Under the pieces are notes generated by a model. That model did not search any database. It was given only the letters and a program-made list of their open reading frames with translations, and had not been told where the DNA came from. Positions 24,604 through 32,069 of a stretch of DNA of 37,318 nucleotides are shown here, one piece after another (within the stretch, counting starts at the first letter, position 1; every line of letters starts with the position of its first letter). This DNA is from Oscillibacter sp. (lineage in GTDB: Bacteria > Bacillota > Clostridia > Oscillospirales > Oscillospiraceae), in contig NZ_JAQUVF010000023.1 of NCBI RefSeq assembly GCF_028693505.1, forward strand, positions 1 to 37,318, in the 5' to 3' direction. Position numbers and translations under genes: made by a program.

Positions 24604-25389
24604 TTAAGCGTTCCTCTTCATTTCCGGCAAGCGATTGACTGAGCAAAAATATTCATAAAATGCATCAACGGAAGGCCCCTCTTCGGTATCGGCAAGCGAT
24701 TCTTTCACATCAAATAAAATTTGCTGCATGGTGCTATTTGAAAAGTATTTGAACACAGGGCTGCCCCAACGGGGAATCACTGCGCCGTGGTCAAAATAAT
24801 TCCAGAACATCAAACTGTTTTCCTGATGCAAATAAAGCCTGTGTTCGCTATGGATTTTCACCATGCCATCTCCGCACAGGTCGCCGAAGAAATCATCTTC
24901 CACCATAAATGCGCCTACAATTCGGCGTTGCTCAGGACTGTTTTCGGGACATTCCGTCAGTAAGCAGGCTGAATTTGGCTTTAGACGGCTTGGAATGCGC
25001 GGCTCTCCTTTTGCAGATCCGCTTAAATAACAACCGGACGACACCGCGCCGGACGCAAAAATCTGATCGATTGCGGTTCCGTCAACGTGAAAAGCCGCTT
25101 GAGAATTTGGTGCGATTTTCATCGTGCGTATTCGCTGACGGCGCTCCTGCTCCTCCTGCAATCGTTGCTGTTGCGCGTTTTCTTCCTGTAAACGCCTATC
25201 CCACTTGGCGGTGATTTCACTCTGCGCGGACTGGTCCTTGAGCGTTAAAAAACTGATAAATGCGTCAGGATAAATGAATTTTTTATCTCCTTGAGAAAAG
25301 CAGATCGTAACAATTTTATTAGAAAAATCTGTTATGACCCCCGGCCCAAACGTTTTATGCTTGACCGCCTGTCCAACCAACTGCATCAT
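24604..25389 (-). CDS. Unrecognised protein with N-terminal small beta-barrel-like motif
   Basis: A 261-residue protein I cannot assign to a function. Its first 45 residues, GQAVKHKTFGPGVITDF and then FSQGDKKFIYPDAF, match a short motif shared by many clostridial hypothetical proteins, thought to form a small SH3/Tudor-like barrel. Residues about 58-95 are rich in Q, E and R (RRLQEENAQQQRLQEEQERRQR) and probably a coiled coil. The C-terminal 150 residues form a soluble domain with aromatic and acidic blocks (MFWNYFDHGAVIPRWGSP). No signal peptide or membrane helix. AAGGAG lies upstream of the ATG pair. It precedes the UPF0316 gene by 32 bases. Confidence 0.75.
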   Translation of the reverse strand: MMQLVGQAVKHKTFGPGVITDFSNKIVTICFSQGDKKFIYPDAFISFLTLKDQSAQSEITAKWDRRLQEENAQQQRLQEEQERRQRIRTMKIAPNSQAAFHVDGTAIDQIFASGAVSSGCYLSGSAKGEPRIPSRLKPNSACLLTECPENSPEQRRIVGAFMVEDDFFGDLCGDGMVKIHSEHRLYLHQENSLMFWNYFDHGAVIPRWGSPVFKYFSNSTMQQILFDVKESLADTEEGPSVDAFYEYFCSVNRLPEMKRNA

Positions 25390-25408
25390 ATGTCTCCTTT
25401 CAAATTAT

Positions 25409-25469
25409 AAAAGAAAGAGCCTATCCTGCCTAGACCGATCACCCCGCGGCAATCCAGGCTCTTTCTTTT
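25409..25469 (-). terminator. Terminator after the L25/Ctc gene
   Basis: Stem of 13 bp AAAAGAAAGAGCC (25409-25421) with GGCTCTTTCTTTT (25457-25469) and a 35-base loop; the minus strand continues TTATAATTTG. It lies 26 bases after the L25/Ctc stop. Confidence 0.7.
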
Positions 25470-25494
25470 CTCGGCACAATACTACGCTGCAGAA

Positions 25495-26073
25495 TTACTC
25501 CGCCGCATCTTCTGCCGCACCCTTCTTTGCAGAGCGTATCTTATCATTGATTCGCAGAATCAGGCTGCTGTCATCAACCTGTAAATCAATTTTTTCGCTT
25601 TTAAATTCTGGAACATCGGCGACTGTTAACACCGTACCAACCGGCATTCCTTCAAGGTCAACCGTCACGGTATCAATCATGTCCGCAGGCAGAGATGCAT
25701 AGGGGATTTCAAGCAGCATCCTTTCCAGCGTTCCGGCAATCATATCCGAATTTTTCAGAATGATATGGATGATACTGTTTACTTTTTGATCAGAACGCAG
25801 CGCCTGGAAGCTGATATGAACAATTTCGTTGTTTAGCGTGTTCAGCTCCTTTTCTTTGATTTGCACGGGAATGGTTTGGCCGTCAAGCTTCAATTGGAGC
25901 TTACTGCCCTCCCGCTTGAATCGAACCAATTTCCGTGCAATCGGCTCTTCCACCTGGATGGAGACGGACTCCTGCAAGCCTCCTCCAAAAATAACACATG
26001 GTACAAACCCTGCCCGTCTCAGCTTCTTTGTTTTTTCATCGGGATTGCGTTTTTTAACTGTGATCATATCCAT
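25495..26073 (-). CDS. Ribosomal protein L25, Ctc form
   Basis: A 192-residue protein of the bL25/general stress protein Ctc family, which binds 5S rRNA in the large ribosomal subunit. The N-terminal L25 domain is seen (KLRRAGFVPCVIFGGG, EPIARKLVRFKREGSKLQLKLDGQTIPVQIKE, EIVHISFQAL) followed by the C-terminal beta domain of the Ctc form (DMIDTVTVDLEGMPVGTVLTVADV). The end is lysine/alanine/glutamate-rich (AKKGAAEDAAE). The ATG at 26073 lies eight bases after AGGAGG; the earlier ATG at 26091 overlaps this site. The leader of about 200 bases contains a strong terminator-like hairpin. Confidence 0.9.
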   Translation of the reverse strand: MDMITVKKRNPDEKTKKLRRAGFVPCVIFGGGLQESVSIQVEEPIARKLVRFKREGSKLQLKLDGQTIPVQIKEKELNTLNNEIVHISFQALRSDQKVNSIIHIILKNSDMIAGTLERMLLEIPYASLPADMIDTVTVDLEGMPVGTVLTVADVPEFKSEKIDLQVDDSSLILRINDKIRSAKKGAAEDAAE

Positions 26074-26187
26074 GTCCTTCTCCTCCTGCATATAATATTA
26101 AATGCTAAAATTCACGCATTTTACCGCGTAAATTTGTTGCCGTTTTTGTTCTATACAGCCGCATAACTAAAATTGGCAGCATAAGCG

Positions 26188-26252
26188 AATAAAATAAAAA
26201 AAGAAGGGCTTTTCATACAACACCATGGGGTGCAATACCAAAAGCCCTTCTT
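26188..26252 (-). terminator. Terminator or attenuator in the L25/Ctc leader
   Basis: Perfect 13-bp stem AAGAAGGGCTTTT (26201-26213) with AAAAGCCCTTCTT (26240-26252), 26-base loop, and on the minus strand a run of TTTTTT then ATTTTATT. It starts only about 25 bases after the likely transcription start of the promoter at 26284-26312 and lies 128 bases ahead of the L25/Ctc ATG, so it would act as an attenuator or make a short RNA. Confidence 0.7.
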
Positions 26253-26283
26253 AAAAGACGGTTCTTTTTGTTAAATTATTTTT

Positions 26284-26312
26284 ATTATAACACATGTAAA
26301 GAAGAAAAGCAA
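26284..26312 (-). promoter_or_regulatory. Promoter of the L25/Ctc gene
   Basis: Minus strand TTGCTT (26307-26312), 17-base spacer, perfect TATAAT (26284-26289) with TG one base before it (extended -10). It is the last feature that clearly belongs to the left-hand genome; a few bases beyond, the TPR gene frame begins. Confidence 0.7.
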
Positions 26313-26346
26313 GCCGGATAACCCACGGGCATTTTACATTCTCAGT

Positions 26347-28038
26347 TTGGAACCTGCGTGGGTTGAGCTGGGCAACGTTCTTAATGATTTGTTATCGCCG
26401 GAAGAAGCGCTTAAGATGTATGACCGGGCGCTTGTGCTGGGAATGGACAGGATTGATGTTCTTGGGCATATCGGACAGTCGCATATTCTTGCCGGAAGAT
26501 ACCAGACAGCCGAGCAGTGTTTTCGCGAAGCGCTCGAGAGCAGACCGGATGACCTGCACACAATTACCGCCCTTGCGCGTTGCTGTCTGCATCTGGGGCG
26601 CACCGAAGAAGCCGAATCCCTTTTCCTGCGTGCCATGTCGCGGGATATTCCCGAGTACAATGACTGGGTGGGCCTCGGGCGCAGTCTGCGCCAGATGCGG
26701 CGCAGCAAAAAAGCCGAAGAGGTTCTCGTTCGCGCCCGCGGCAGCGAACCGGAAAAACCGGAGGCCCATTATGAGCTTGGACTTCTTTACGAGCAGATGG
26801 GCTTTTTTCGCAAAGCCGCCGACGAGTTCGAGTATCTTCTCGAAATGGAAGGAGAATATGCGCGGGTGTGTCTTCCGGACCTTGGAGTCTGCTACTGGCA
26901 GTTGGGCTTTTTTGCCCGTGCGCGGGAAGTTTTCGAGCGAGCCCTAGCGCTTAAACCAAATGACGTAAAGCTCTATGTTGACCTTGCGCTACGCTACAGG
27001 ATGGGCGGGAAATTTCTTGAAGCGCATGCCTTGCTGAACAAGGCGCTTGAGCTTGATCCGCTCTCTGCCCCCGCGCTTGTTGAGAAGGGCCATTGTCTTC
27101 TGGAGCAGGGAAAATTTGATGAAGCGCGCAAGGTTTTGAATGAAGCCATCGGGATTAATCCCAAGCTCGGGATGGCCTATCGGCTGCTTGGGCGCTCTTA
27201 TGTTCAGCAGGGGGAATTTGATCAGGCGCGCACGGTTTTTAATAAAGGGATTGAAGCGGATCCTAATTTCTGGGAGCTTTATATCGGGCTTTGGCATTGT
27301 ATCCGCGAAAACAATCCAAGCCACCTTGTCGGCGAGGACATTATTCTGAAGGCGCTTGAAGTCGCGCCGTATATTCCTGACGTTTATATTGAAGCCGGAT
27401 TTTTTTATGCCCAGAACAAAGAATACGAAAGGGCGGAAAAAATGTTTCTCGACGCCATTGCCATTGACCCGGAAAACAGTGTGCCGTATGTTCAGCTTGC
27501 TGATGTTTATATCCTGAGCAACAATGGCGCGGCGCTGGAAAAGCTTGTTTCAAAAATGAAAAATATCGGCGGTCTTGATGCGGAGAAAAACAGAAACCGC
27601 TTTGAGCGGCTTTACGGTTTCCTGGCAGTTTACTATCGCCAGAATGGAGACAGTAAGACGGCGGACAAATATTTTCTTAAGGCCGGAGATTTGCGCATGC
27701 AGTATTACTGTCCCGGGACGAAAAAGAATTTTATTCAGCTTTACAATATTTTAAAACAGCGCGGAATCAAGCTTGTGTGCATGCAGTATCCGATGCGCGA
27801 CGTGGCTTCTTTGCGTCAGGTTTTTGATGCGGACCATGACGTTGTTTTTGTTTCCAATGAAGACAATTTCCGGCAAGCGCTTGAAAAGTACAAATTCAAT
27901 GAGCTTTTCGAAGACCATTTTGCCGGCGATTTCGGCCATGCGACGCGTCTTGGAAACAGTCTTATCGCAAAACGTCTGGCTGACGAACTTATGCGGCTTG
28001 TTTTCAGCAAAGCGGCAGTAAAAAATAAGACGCCATAA
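26347..28038 (+). CDS. Tetratricopeptide repeat protein with C-terminal SGNH-type domain, 5' end missing
   Basis: A 563-residue reading of a larger protein. About ten to twelve TPR units fill residues 1-430, for example FLEAHALLNKALELDPLSA and FDEARKVLNEAIGINPKLG. The last 130 residues look like the end of an SGNH/GDSL-like hydrolase: RGIKLVCMQYPMR, VVFVSNED and the D-x-x-x-GH-x-T-x-x-GN block DHFAGDFGHATRLGNSLIA that would carry the catalytic Asp-His. The TTG at 26347 has no ribosome site, the TPR pattern (LSLEP before AWVELGN) continues upstream of it, and the frame is open back to 26275. So the true start is missing, cut by the joint near 26.31-26.34 kb. It ends in a terminator and converges on the hydrogenase operon. 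Confidence 0.8.
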   Translation: MEPAWVELGNVLNDLLSPEEALKMYDRALVLGMDRIDVLGHIGQSHILAGRYQTAEQCFREALESRPDDLHTITALARCCLHLGRTEEAESLFLRAMSRDIPEYNDWVGLGRSLRQMRRSKKAEEVLVRARGSEPEKPEAHYELGLLYEQMGFFRKAADEFEYLLEMEGEYARVCLPDLGVCYWQLGFFARAREVFERALALKPNDVKLYVDLALRYRMGGKFLEAHALLNKALELDPLSAPALVEKGHCLLEQGKFDEARKVLNEAIGINPKLGMAYRLLGRSYVQQGEFDQARTVFNKGIEADPNFWELYIGLWHCIRENNPSHLVGEDIILKALEVAPYIPDVYIEAGFFYAQNKEYERAEKMFLDAIAIDPENSVPYVQLADVYILSNNGAALEKLVSKMKNIGGLDAEKNRNRFERLYGFLAVYYRQNGDSKTADKYFLKAGDLRMQYYCPGTKKNFIQLYNILKQRGIKLVCMQYPMRDVASLRQVFDADHDVVFVSNEDNFRQALEKYKFNELFEDHFAGDFGHATRLGNSLIAKRLADELMRLVFSKAAVKNKTP

Positions 28039-28097
28039 AATTAAGCTTTGGCTTAAAGGGGTTAAAGCCAGGGCCCTTTTTACGGCGTCTCATTTTT
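28029..28097 (+). terminator. Terminator after the TPR-SGNH gene
   Basis: Outer stem AGACGCC (28029-28035) with GGCGTCT (28084-28090), then CATTTTT; an inner AAAGGG/CCCTTT pairing lies in the loop. It overlaps the stop codon region and sits between convergent genes. Confidence 0.55.
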
Positions 28098-28122
28098 CGG
28101 GGGAAACAGGGGGACGCTGCTG

Positions 28123-29904
28123 TTAATATTTTTTCCGTTTAGTGTATGTCGTATGCAGAAGTTTATGTGATTTATGTCCCAGCGGTTCTTTCAGGAAATC
28201 CTTGTATATCATTGTGACTTCAGGGTTCTCATGGGATTTTCTAAGTTCCATGCTTTCGTCTTCTTCGTAAATCGCTTTTGCGCGCGCCAGACGTATATCA
28301 CAGTTTGTCGGAATCGGCTGGCCGCCGCCGCCAAGGCATCCGCCGGGGCAGGCCATGATTTCGATAAAGTGATACGGGCTATTGCCCGCCTCAACTTGTT
28401 TTGCAACCTTTCTGGCGTTTACCAGCCCGTGCGCCACGGCAACACGAAGTTCAACGCCTTCAAGAAAATCCCATTCTGGCAAGCAGCCTTCGAGTTTGAG
28501 TGAGGCTTCCTTCACGCCTTCCATTCCGCGTACAGGTGCTACCTCGAGATTCTTGAACGGTATTTCGCGTCCGGTTACGATTTCGTAAACGGTTCTGATT
28601 GCCGCTTCCATCACTCCGCCGGTTGCGCCGAAGATTACGCCCGCGCCCGTGGACATTCCCATCAGGCTGTCAAAGTGAGACGGCTCGAGGTTTCTGAAAT
28701 CAATGCCGGTCTGCTCAATCATGAGCGCCAGTTCGCGGGTTGTCAGAACGTAATCGACATCCCGAAATCCGCTTGACCACATCTCCGGTCTGCCCGCTTC
28801 AAACTTTTTAGCCGTGCACGGCATGATTGAAACCACAACGATGTCTTTCGGATCGACTTCGGCTTTTTGCGCGTAATAAGTTTTTGCAAGCGCGCCGAAC
28901 ATCTGTTGCGGGGACTTGCATGTGGAGACCTTCTCAAGCTGGTCCGGGAATTCGTGTTCGATATATTTTATCCAGCCCGGAGAGCATGACGTATACTGCG
29001 GCAACGGTGCGGGTTCCTTGTCTTTGAGCGCTTTTTTTAGCCGTGTCAGCAATTCGGTGCCTTCTTCCATAATGGTGAGGTCGGCCGTAAAGTCAGTGTC
29101 GAATACGGTGTTGAATCCGATGCGTTTAAGCGCGGTCACCATCTTGCCCGTGAGTCTGTTGCCGGGGTCGTAGCCGAGTTCTTCGCCGATTGCAACGCGC
29201 ACGGCCGGAGCCGTCTGCACCACAACGTGTTTGTCCGGAGAGTTAATCGCGTTCCACACCGCTTCGACGTAGCTTTGTTCCGTGAGCGCGCCCGTCGGGC
29301 AGCGGTTTACGCACTGGCCGCAGTTTGTGCATACGACTTCGGCAAGCGGTTTTTCAAGGAAGGTCGCGATTTTCATTTCGCTGCCCTTGTGTGCGGCCGT
29401 GAGCGCGGTGACATGCTGAAGATCCGCGCATGTTCTCACGCAGCGCTGACAGCGGATGCATTTTGCAAAATCCTTTTTGATTGACGGCGACGATATATCG
29501 AGCTCTTCGGGCTTGCAGATGTTGATAAGGTTCTGGGTCTCGACACTGTATTCACGCGACAGCGACTGAAGCTCGCAGTTCATGTTTTTGAAACAGTGCA
29601 CACAGTTTTCCGCGTGCTCGGAAAGCATCATGGCGATGATGTGTTTTCTGGCGGTGCGCACTTTTTTGGTGTTTGTCAGAATCTCCATGCCTTCGGCCAC
29701 GGGCGTGCAGCAGGAGGCAAGCAGCGTGCGCGCGCGTTTTTCTTCGACGACGCAGATGCGGCAGCTTCCGGCAATGCACAAGTCCGGGTGATAGCAGAGG
29801 GTGGGAATTTTTATGTTGAGTTCTTTGGCCGCGTCCAGAATGGTAGTGCCCTGCGCGACCCGCAACGGGGTATTATTGATTTTTATTTTTACCATGGCTT
29901 CCAT
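28123..29904 (-). CDS. hndD: [FeFe] hydrogenase catalytic subunit (HndD/HydA type)
   Basis: A 593-residue cytoplasmic catalytic subunit that makes or uses H2. Domains in order: [2Fe-2S] ferredoxin (CYHPDLCIAGSCRIC, 37-51, and C65/C66), His-ligated cluster motif (HAENCVHCFKNMNC, 97-110), two [4Fe-4S] sites (CIRCQRCVRTC 149-159; CTNCGQCVNRC 192-202), then the H-cluster domain with TSCSPGW (305-311), MPCTAKKFE (361-369) and MACPGGCLGGGGQP near residue 515. The first motif has serine where most enzymes have the second of two cysteines. Last gene of an operon with hndA and hndC, 24 bases after hndC. The trimer resembles NAD(P)-linked or electron-bifurcating hydrogenases; the HndB subunit is absent. 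GGGAG lies upstream of the ATG. Confidence 0.95.
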   Translation of the reverse strand: MEAMVKIKINNTPLRVAQGTTILDAAKELNIKIPTLCYHPDLCIAGSCRICVVEEKRARTLLASCCTPVAEGMEILTNTKKVRTARKHIIAMMLSEHAENCVHCFKNMNCELQSLSREYSVETQNLINICKPEELDISSPSIKKDFAKCIRCQRCVRTCADLQHVTALTAAHKGSEMKIATFLEKPLAEVVCTNCGQCVNRCPTGALTEQSYVEAVWNAINSPDKHVVVQTAPAVRVAIGEELGYDPGNRLTGKMVTALKRIGFNTVFDTDFTADLTIMEEGTELLTRLKKALKDKEPAPLPQYTSCSPGWIKYIEHEFPDQLEKVSTCKSPQQMFGALAKTYYAQKAEVDPKDIVVVSIMPCTAKKFEAGRPEMWSSGFRDVDYVLTTRELALMIEQTGIDFRNLEPSHFDSLMGMSTGAGVIFGATGGVMEAAIRTVYEIVTGREIPFKNLEVAPVRGMEGVKEASLKLEGCLPEWDFLEGVELRVAVAHGLVNARKVAKQVEAGNSPYHFIEIMACPGGCLGGGGQPIPTNCDIRLARAKAIYEEDESMELRKSHENPEVTMIYKDFLKEPLGHKSHKLLHTTYTKRKKY

Positions 29905-29928
29905 CTATCTTTTCTCCCTTATGTATTT

Positions 29929-31107
29929 TTAGTAGATAATCTCTTCGCGAAAATTCTCGACAATTGAAATAAAGGGATTGGGCACCGACTGGCCGAGTCC
30001 GCATTTTGACGCGATGCGCATTGTGCGCGCCATGGCGATAAGTTCGTCCAGATACGTGGACGGTTTTTCGCCGCGCTTTACGGCTTCAATGCCGCGAAGC
30101 AGCTGCTGACATCCGATACGGCACGGGGTGCATAGACCGCAGGACTCTTCCTGGAAAAATTCCAGATAATTGTGAAGCACATGGTACATTGAGCGCGAGC
30201 TGTTAAAGAGCATCATCGACCCGCCCGTGGGCACGCCTTCAAAGCCAAGGAATGTTTCGGAAAACTTCTTGCGCGGCACACAGTGTCCCGAGGAGCCGCC
30301 GACCTGAACGGCCTTTGTGTCGCCGTCTCCGAACAGCTCGACAAACTCGTCAACCTTCATCCCGAGCTCCAGTTCATAAATGCCTTTTACATCGGCGTCG
30401 CCCGAAATGCAGAAGACCTTCGCCCCGCGCGAATCTTTTGTTCCGAGTTTTAAAAACTCTTCCGGACCAATGAGCATAATCATTGTGCAGTAGACCAGGG
30501 TTTCGACATTGTTGATTACGGTCGGCTTGCCTTTAAAGCCTGATACTGTCGGAAATGGCGGTTTGTTTCTCGGCTCGCCGCGTTTTCCTTCCATTGAATC
30601 AAGAAGCGCGGTTTCTTCGCCGCAGACATATGCGCCGGAACCGGAGATTATGTTTATTGTAAACGGGAAATTGCGGGCCTTGAGGCCTTCGTTGAATTCA
30701 TCAAGGTCTTTTTGGAGCCGTTCGAGAAGGTCGTTGTATTCGGCGCGAAGATAAAGATAGCCCTTCGAGACGTTGCCGATTGTGTGCGCGCAAAGCGTCA
30801 TGCCGGTAAAGACCTTGTGGGCGCGTTCGTGAAGAATCTGCCTGTCCTTGAAGGTTCCCGGTTCGCCTTCGTCGGCGTTGCAGATTACAAAGCGCTCGTT
30901 GCTTGGTTGTTCCTTTGCGCTTTTCCATTTTAGCCCTGTCGGGAATCCGGCGCCGCCGCGACCCTTAAGACCCGAGGCGTTGATGTCGGAAAGCACCGCG
31001 TCGGGCGGCATTGACAATACTTTGTCAATAATGTCCCAGCAGTTGCAGTCTTCGAAAATAAGATTTACTTTCTTGGTATGTTCATTAATGATATCGGTTT
31101 TTGTCAT
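29929..31107 (-). CDS. hndC: NADH-binding hydrogenase subunit (HndC/NuoF type)
   Basis: A 392-residue flavoprotein subunit that passes electrons between NAD(P)H and the hydrogenase. Seen: the NADH/FMN site GLKGRGGAGFPTGLKW (46-61), CNADEGEPGTFKDR, AYVCGEETALLDSMEGKRGEPR, and the [4Fe-4S] site ESCGLCTPCRIGCQQLL with a final SKCGLGQS. It is a short form: the N-terminal thioredoxin-like [2Fe-2S] domain and the C-terminal ferredoxin domain found in HydB and many HndC proteins are missing. It lies 20 bases after hndA and 24 bases before hndD on the same strand. Confidence 0.93.
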   Translation of the reverse strand: MTKTDIINEHTKKVNLIFEDCNCWDIIDKVLSMPPDAVLSDINASGLKGRGGAGFPTGLKWKSAKEQPSNERFVICNADEGEPGTFKDRQILHERAHKVFTGMTLCAHTIGNVSKGYLYLRAEYNDLLERLQKDLDEFNEGLKARNFPFTINIISGSGAYVCGEETALLDSMEGKRGEPRNKPPFPTVSGFKGKPTVINNVETLVYCTMIMLIGPEEFLKLGTKDSRGAKVFCISGDADVKGIYELELGMKVDEFVELFGDGDTKAVQVGGSSGHCVPRKKFSETFLGFEGVPTGGSMMLFNSSRSMYHVLHNYLEFFQEESCGLCTPCRIGCQQLLRGIEAVKRGEKPSTYLDELIAMARTMRIASKCGLGQSVPNPFISIVENFREEIIY

Positions 31108-31127
31108 GACCCGTTGTCTCCCTCGGT

Positions 31128-31586
31128 TTAAAGATATTCTTCCAAAGCTGCTACGGCTTTTTCCGCTGTCAGTTCTGTGTAGACCTTGTCGTTAATCAGC
31201 ATGGCGGGGCCTTTGTGGCACCAGCCGATACAGTTTGTGGCAAGAAAAGTAAAGCGGTTGTCCGGGGTCGTTTCGCCCAGCTTGATGCGCAGTTTCTTTT
31301 CAATGGCCCGGACGATTTTGTCTTTGCCTGCCATGTAGCAGGAAATGGTTTTGCAGATGCGGATTATATTCTGACCGCGGGGGACAGTGTCGAGAAAGGT
31401 ATAAAAAGAAGCTACCCCGTAGACTTCGGCGCATGAAATATCCATGGCTTTTGCAATCTGGGTTAGGGCTTCTTCCGAAAGATAGCGTTCATGCCGTGTC
31501 ACTTCCTGCAATATCGGCAGAAGATTTTCACGGTCGGCTCCTGTTTTGGATACAATGTTGCGGACAAGCTCTTCGATCTGTGGCAT
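31128..31586 (-). CDS. hndA: [2Fe-2S] hydrogenase subunit (HndA/NuoE type)
   Basis: A 152-residue thioredoxin-like [2Fe-2S] protein. The N-terminal helical part (LLPILQEVTRHERYLSEEALTQIAKAMDI, AEVYGVASFYTFL) and the four cluster cysteines in CKTISC and CIGWC are visible, as in NuoE, HydC and HndA. It is first in the hydrogenase operon. AAAGGAGACC lies upstream of the ATG at 31586. The 480-base region upstream holds no gene but has a terminator-like hairpin about 220 bases ahead of it. Confidence 0.93.
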   Translation of the reverse strand: MPQIEELVRNIVSKTGADRENLLPILQEVTRHERYLSEEALTQIAKAMDISCAEVYGVASFYTFLDTVPRGQNIIRICKTISCYMAGKDKIVRAIEKKLRIKLGETTPDNRFTFLATNCIGWCHKGPAMLINDKVYTELTAEKAVAALEEYL

Positions 31587-32011
31587 TTTCTCTGGTCTCC
31601 TTTCTTTGGGGCAGCTTTGTGCGACTCATATGCGTGCGCTAGCGATGTGCCCCGCACCTGTGTGGAGGGCGGGTCGGAAGAACAGAAACAAAAATTTTTC
31701 TTGCTGTCTCGCGTCTTTTGACTTGTTCGTGCTGTGTGTTCCTGATGGAGGAAAAAGTCCGTTGTCTGAGTTTTTTTGTTTTTAGACTTCCTCGTCTTAT
31801 AAAAACAATGCTCCTGCAGTCAGGAACATTTGAAAAATTGTTCTCAGGACACCATTGGTCAAAAGTTGATATTCCATTCAGGCTGATATGGTTGAGCGGA
31901 TATTATCAAGAAAAATGAGCCGTAGCAAATGATTTTTGTAATGATTGTAACTTACGAGAGAAAAACAGATAAACCATAATAATCAAAAAAATATTTGTAA
32001 GCAGATACAAA
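31587..32011. other. Non-coding stretch upstream of hndA
   Basis: About 425 bases between hndA and the tpiA terminator. Short open frames here have no ribosome site or family resemblance. The part nearest tpiA (31,870-32,010) is A/T-rich. The only structure I can support is the leftward terminator-like hairpin at 31804-31830. I see no convincing -35/-10 pair, as often in lineages with divergent promoters. Confidence 0.5.
31800..31830 (-). terminator. Terminator-like hairpin in the hydrogenase leader region
   Basis: Ten-base-pair stem AATGCTCCTG (31807-31816) with CAGGAACATT (31821-31830), with one G-U pair and a four-base loop, followed on the minus strand by GTTTTTAT. It points toward hndA and lies after the tpiA terminator, so it has no coding gene to end; an attenuator or the end of a small RNA are the options. 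Confidence 0.45.
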
Positions 32012-32044
32012 ACAGCCGCTTATGCGGATTGCAAAAGCGGCTGT
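32008..32044 (-). terminator. Terminator after tpiA
   Basis: Stem ACAGCCGCTT (32012-32021) with AAGCGGCTGT (32035-32044), 13-base loop, then TTTTGTAT on the minus strand, 25 bases after the tpiA stop. Confidence 0.75.
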
Positions 32045-32069
32045 AATAAGTAAATTTATATATAAGATG

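Noticed and set aside
26167-26226. A 19-codon minus-strand frame starting inside the L25 leader hairpin
   Set aside because: No ribosome site is present, the start lies in the loop, and the sequence is mostly phenylalanine codons caused by the T-run of the terminator.
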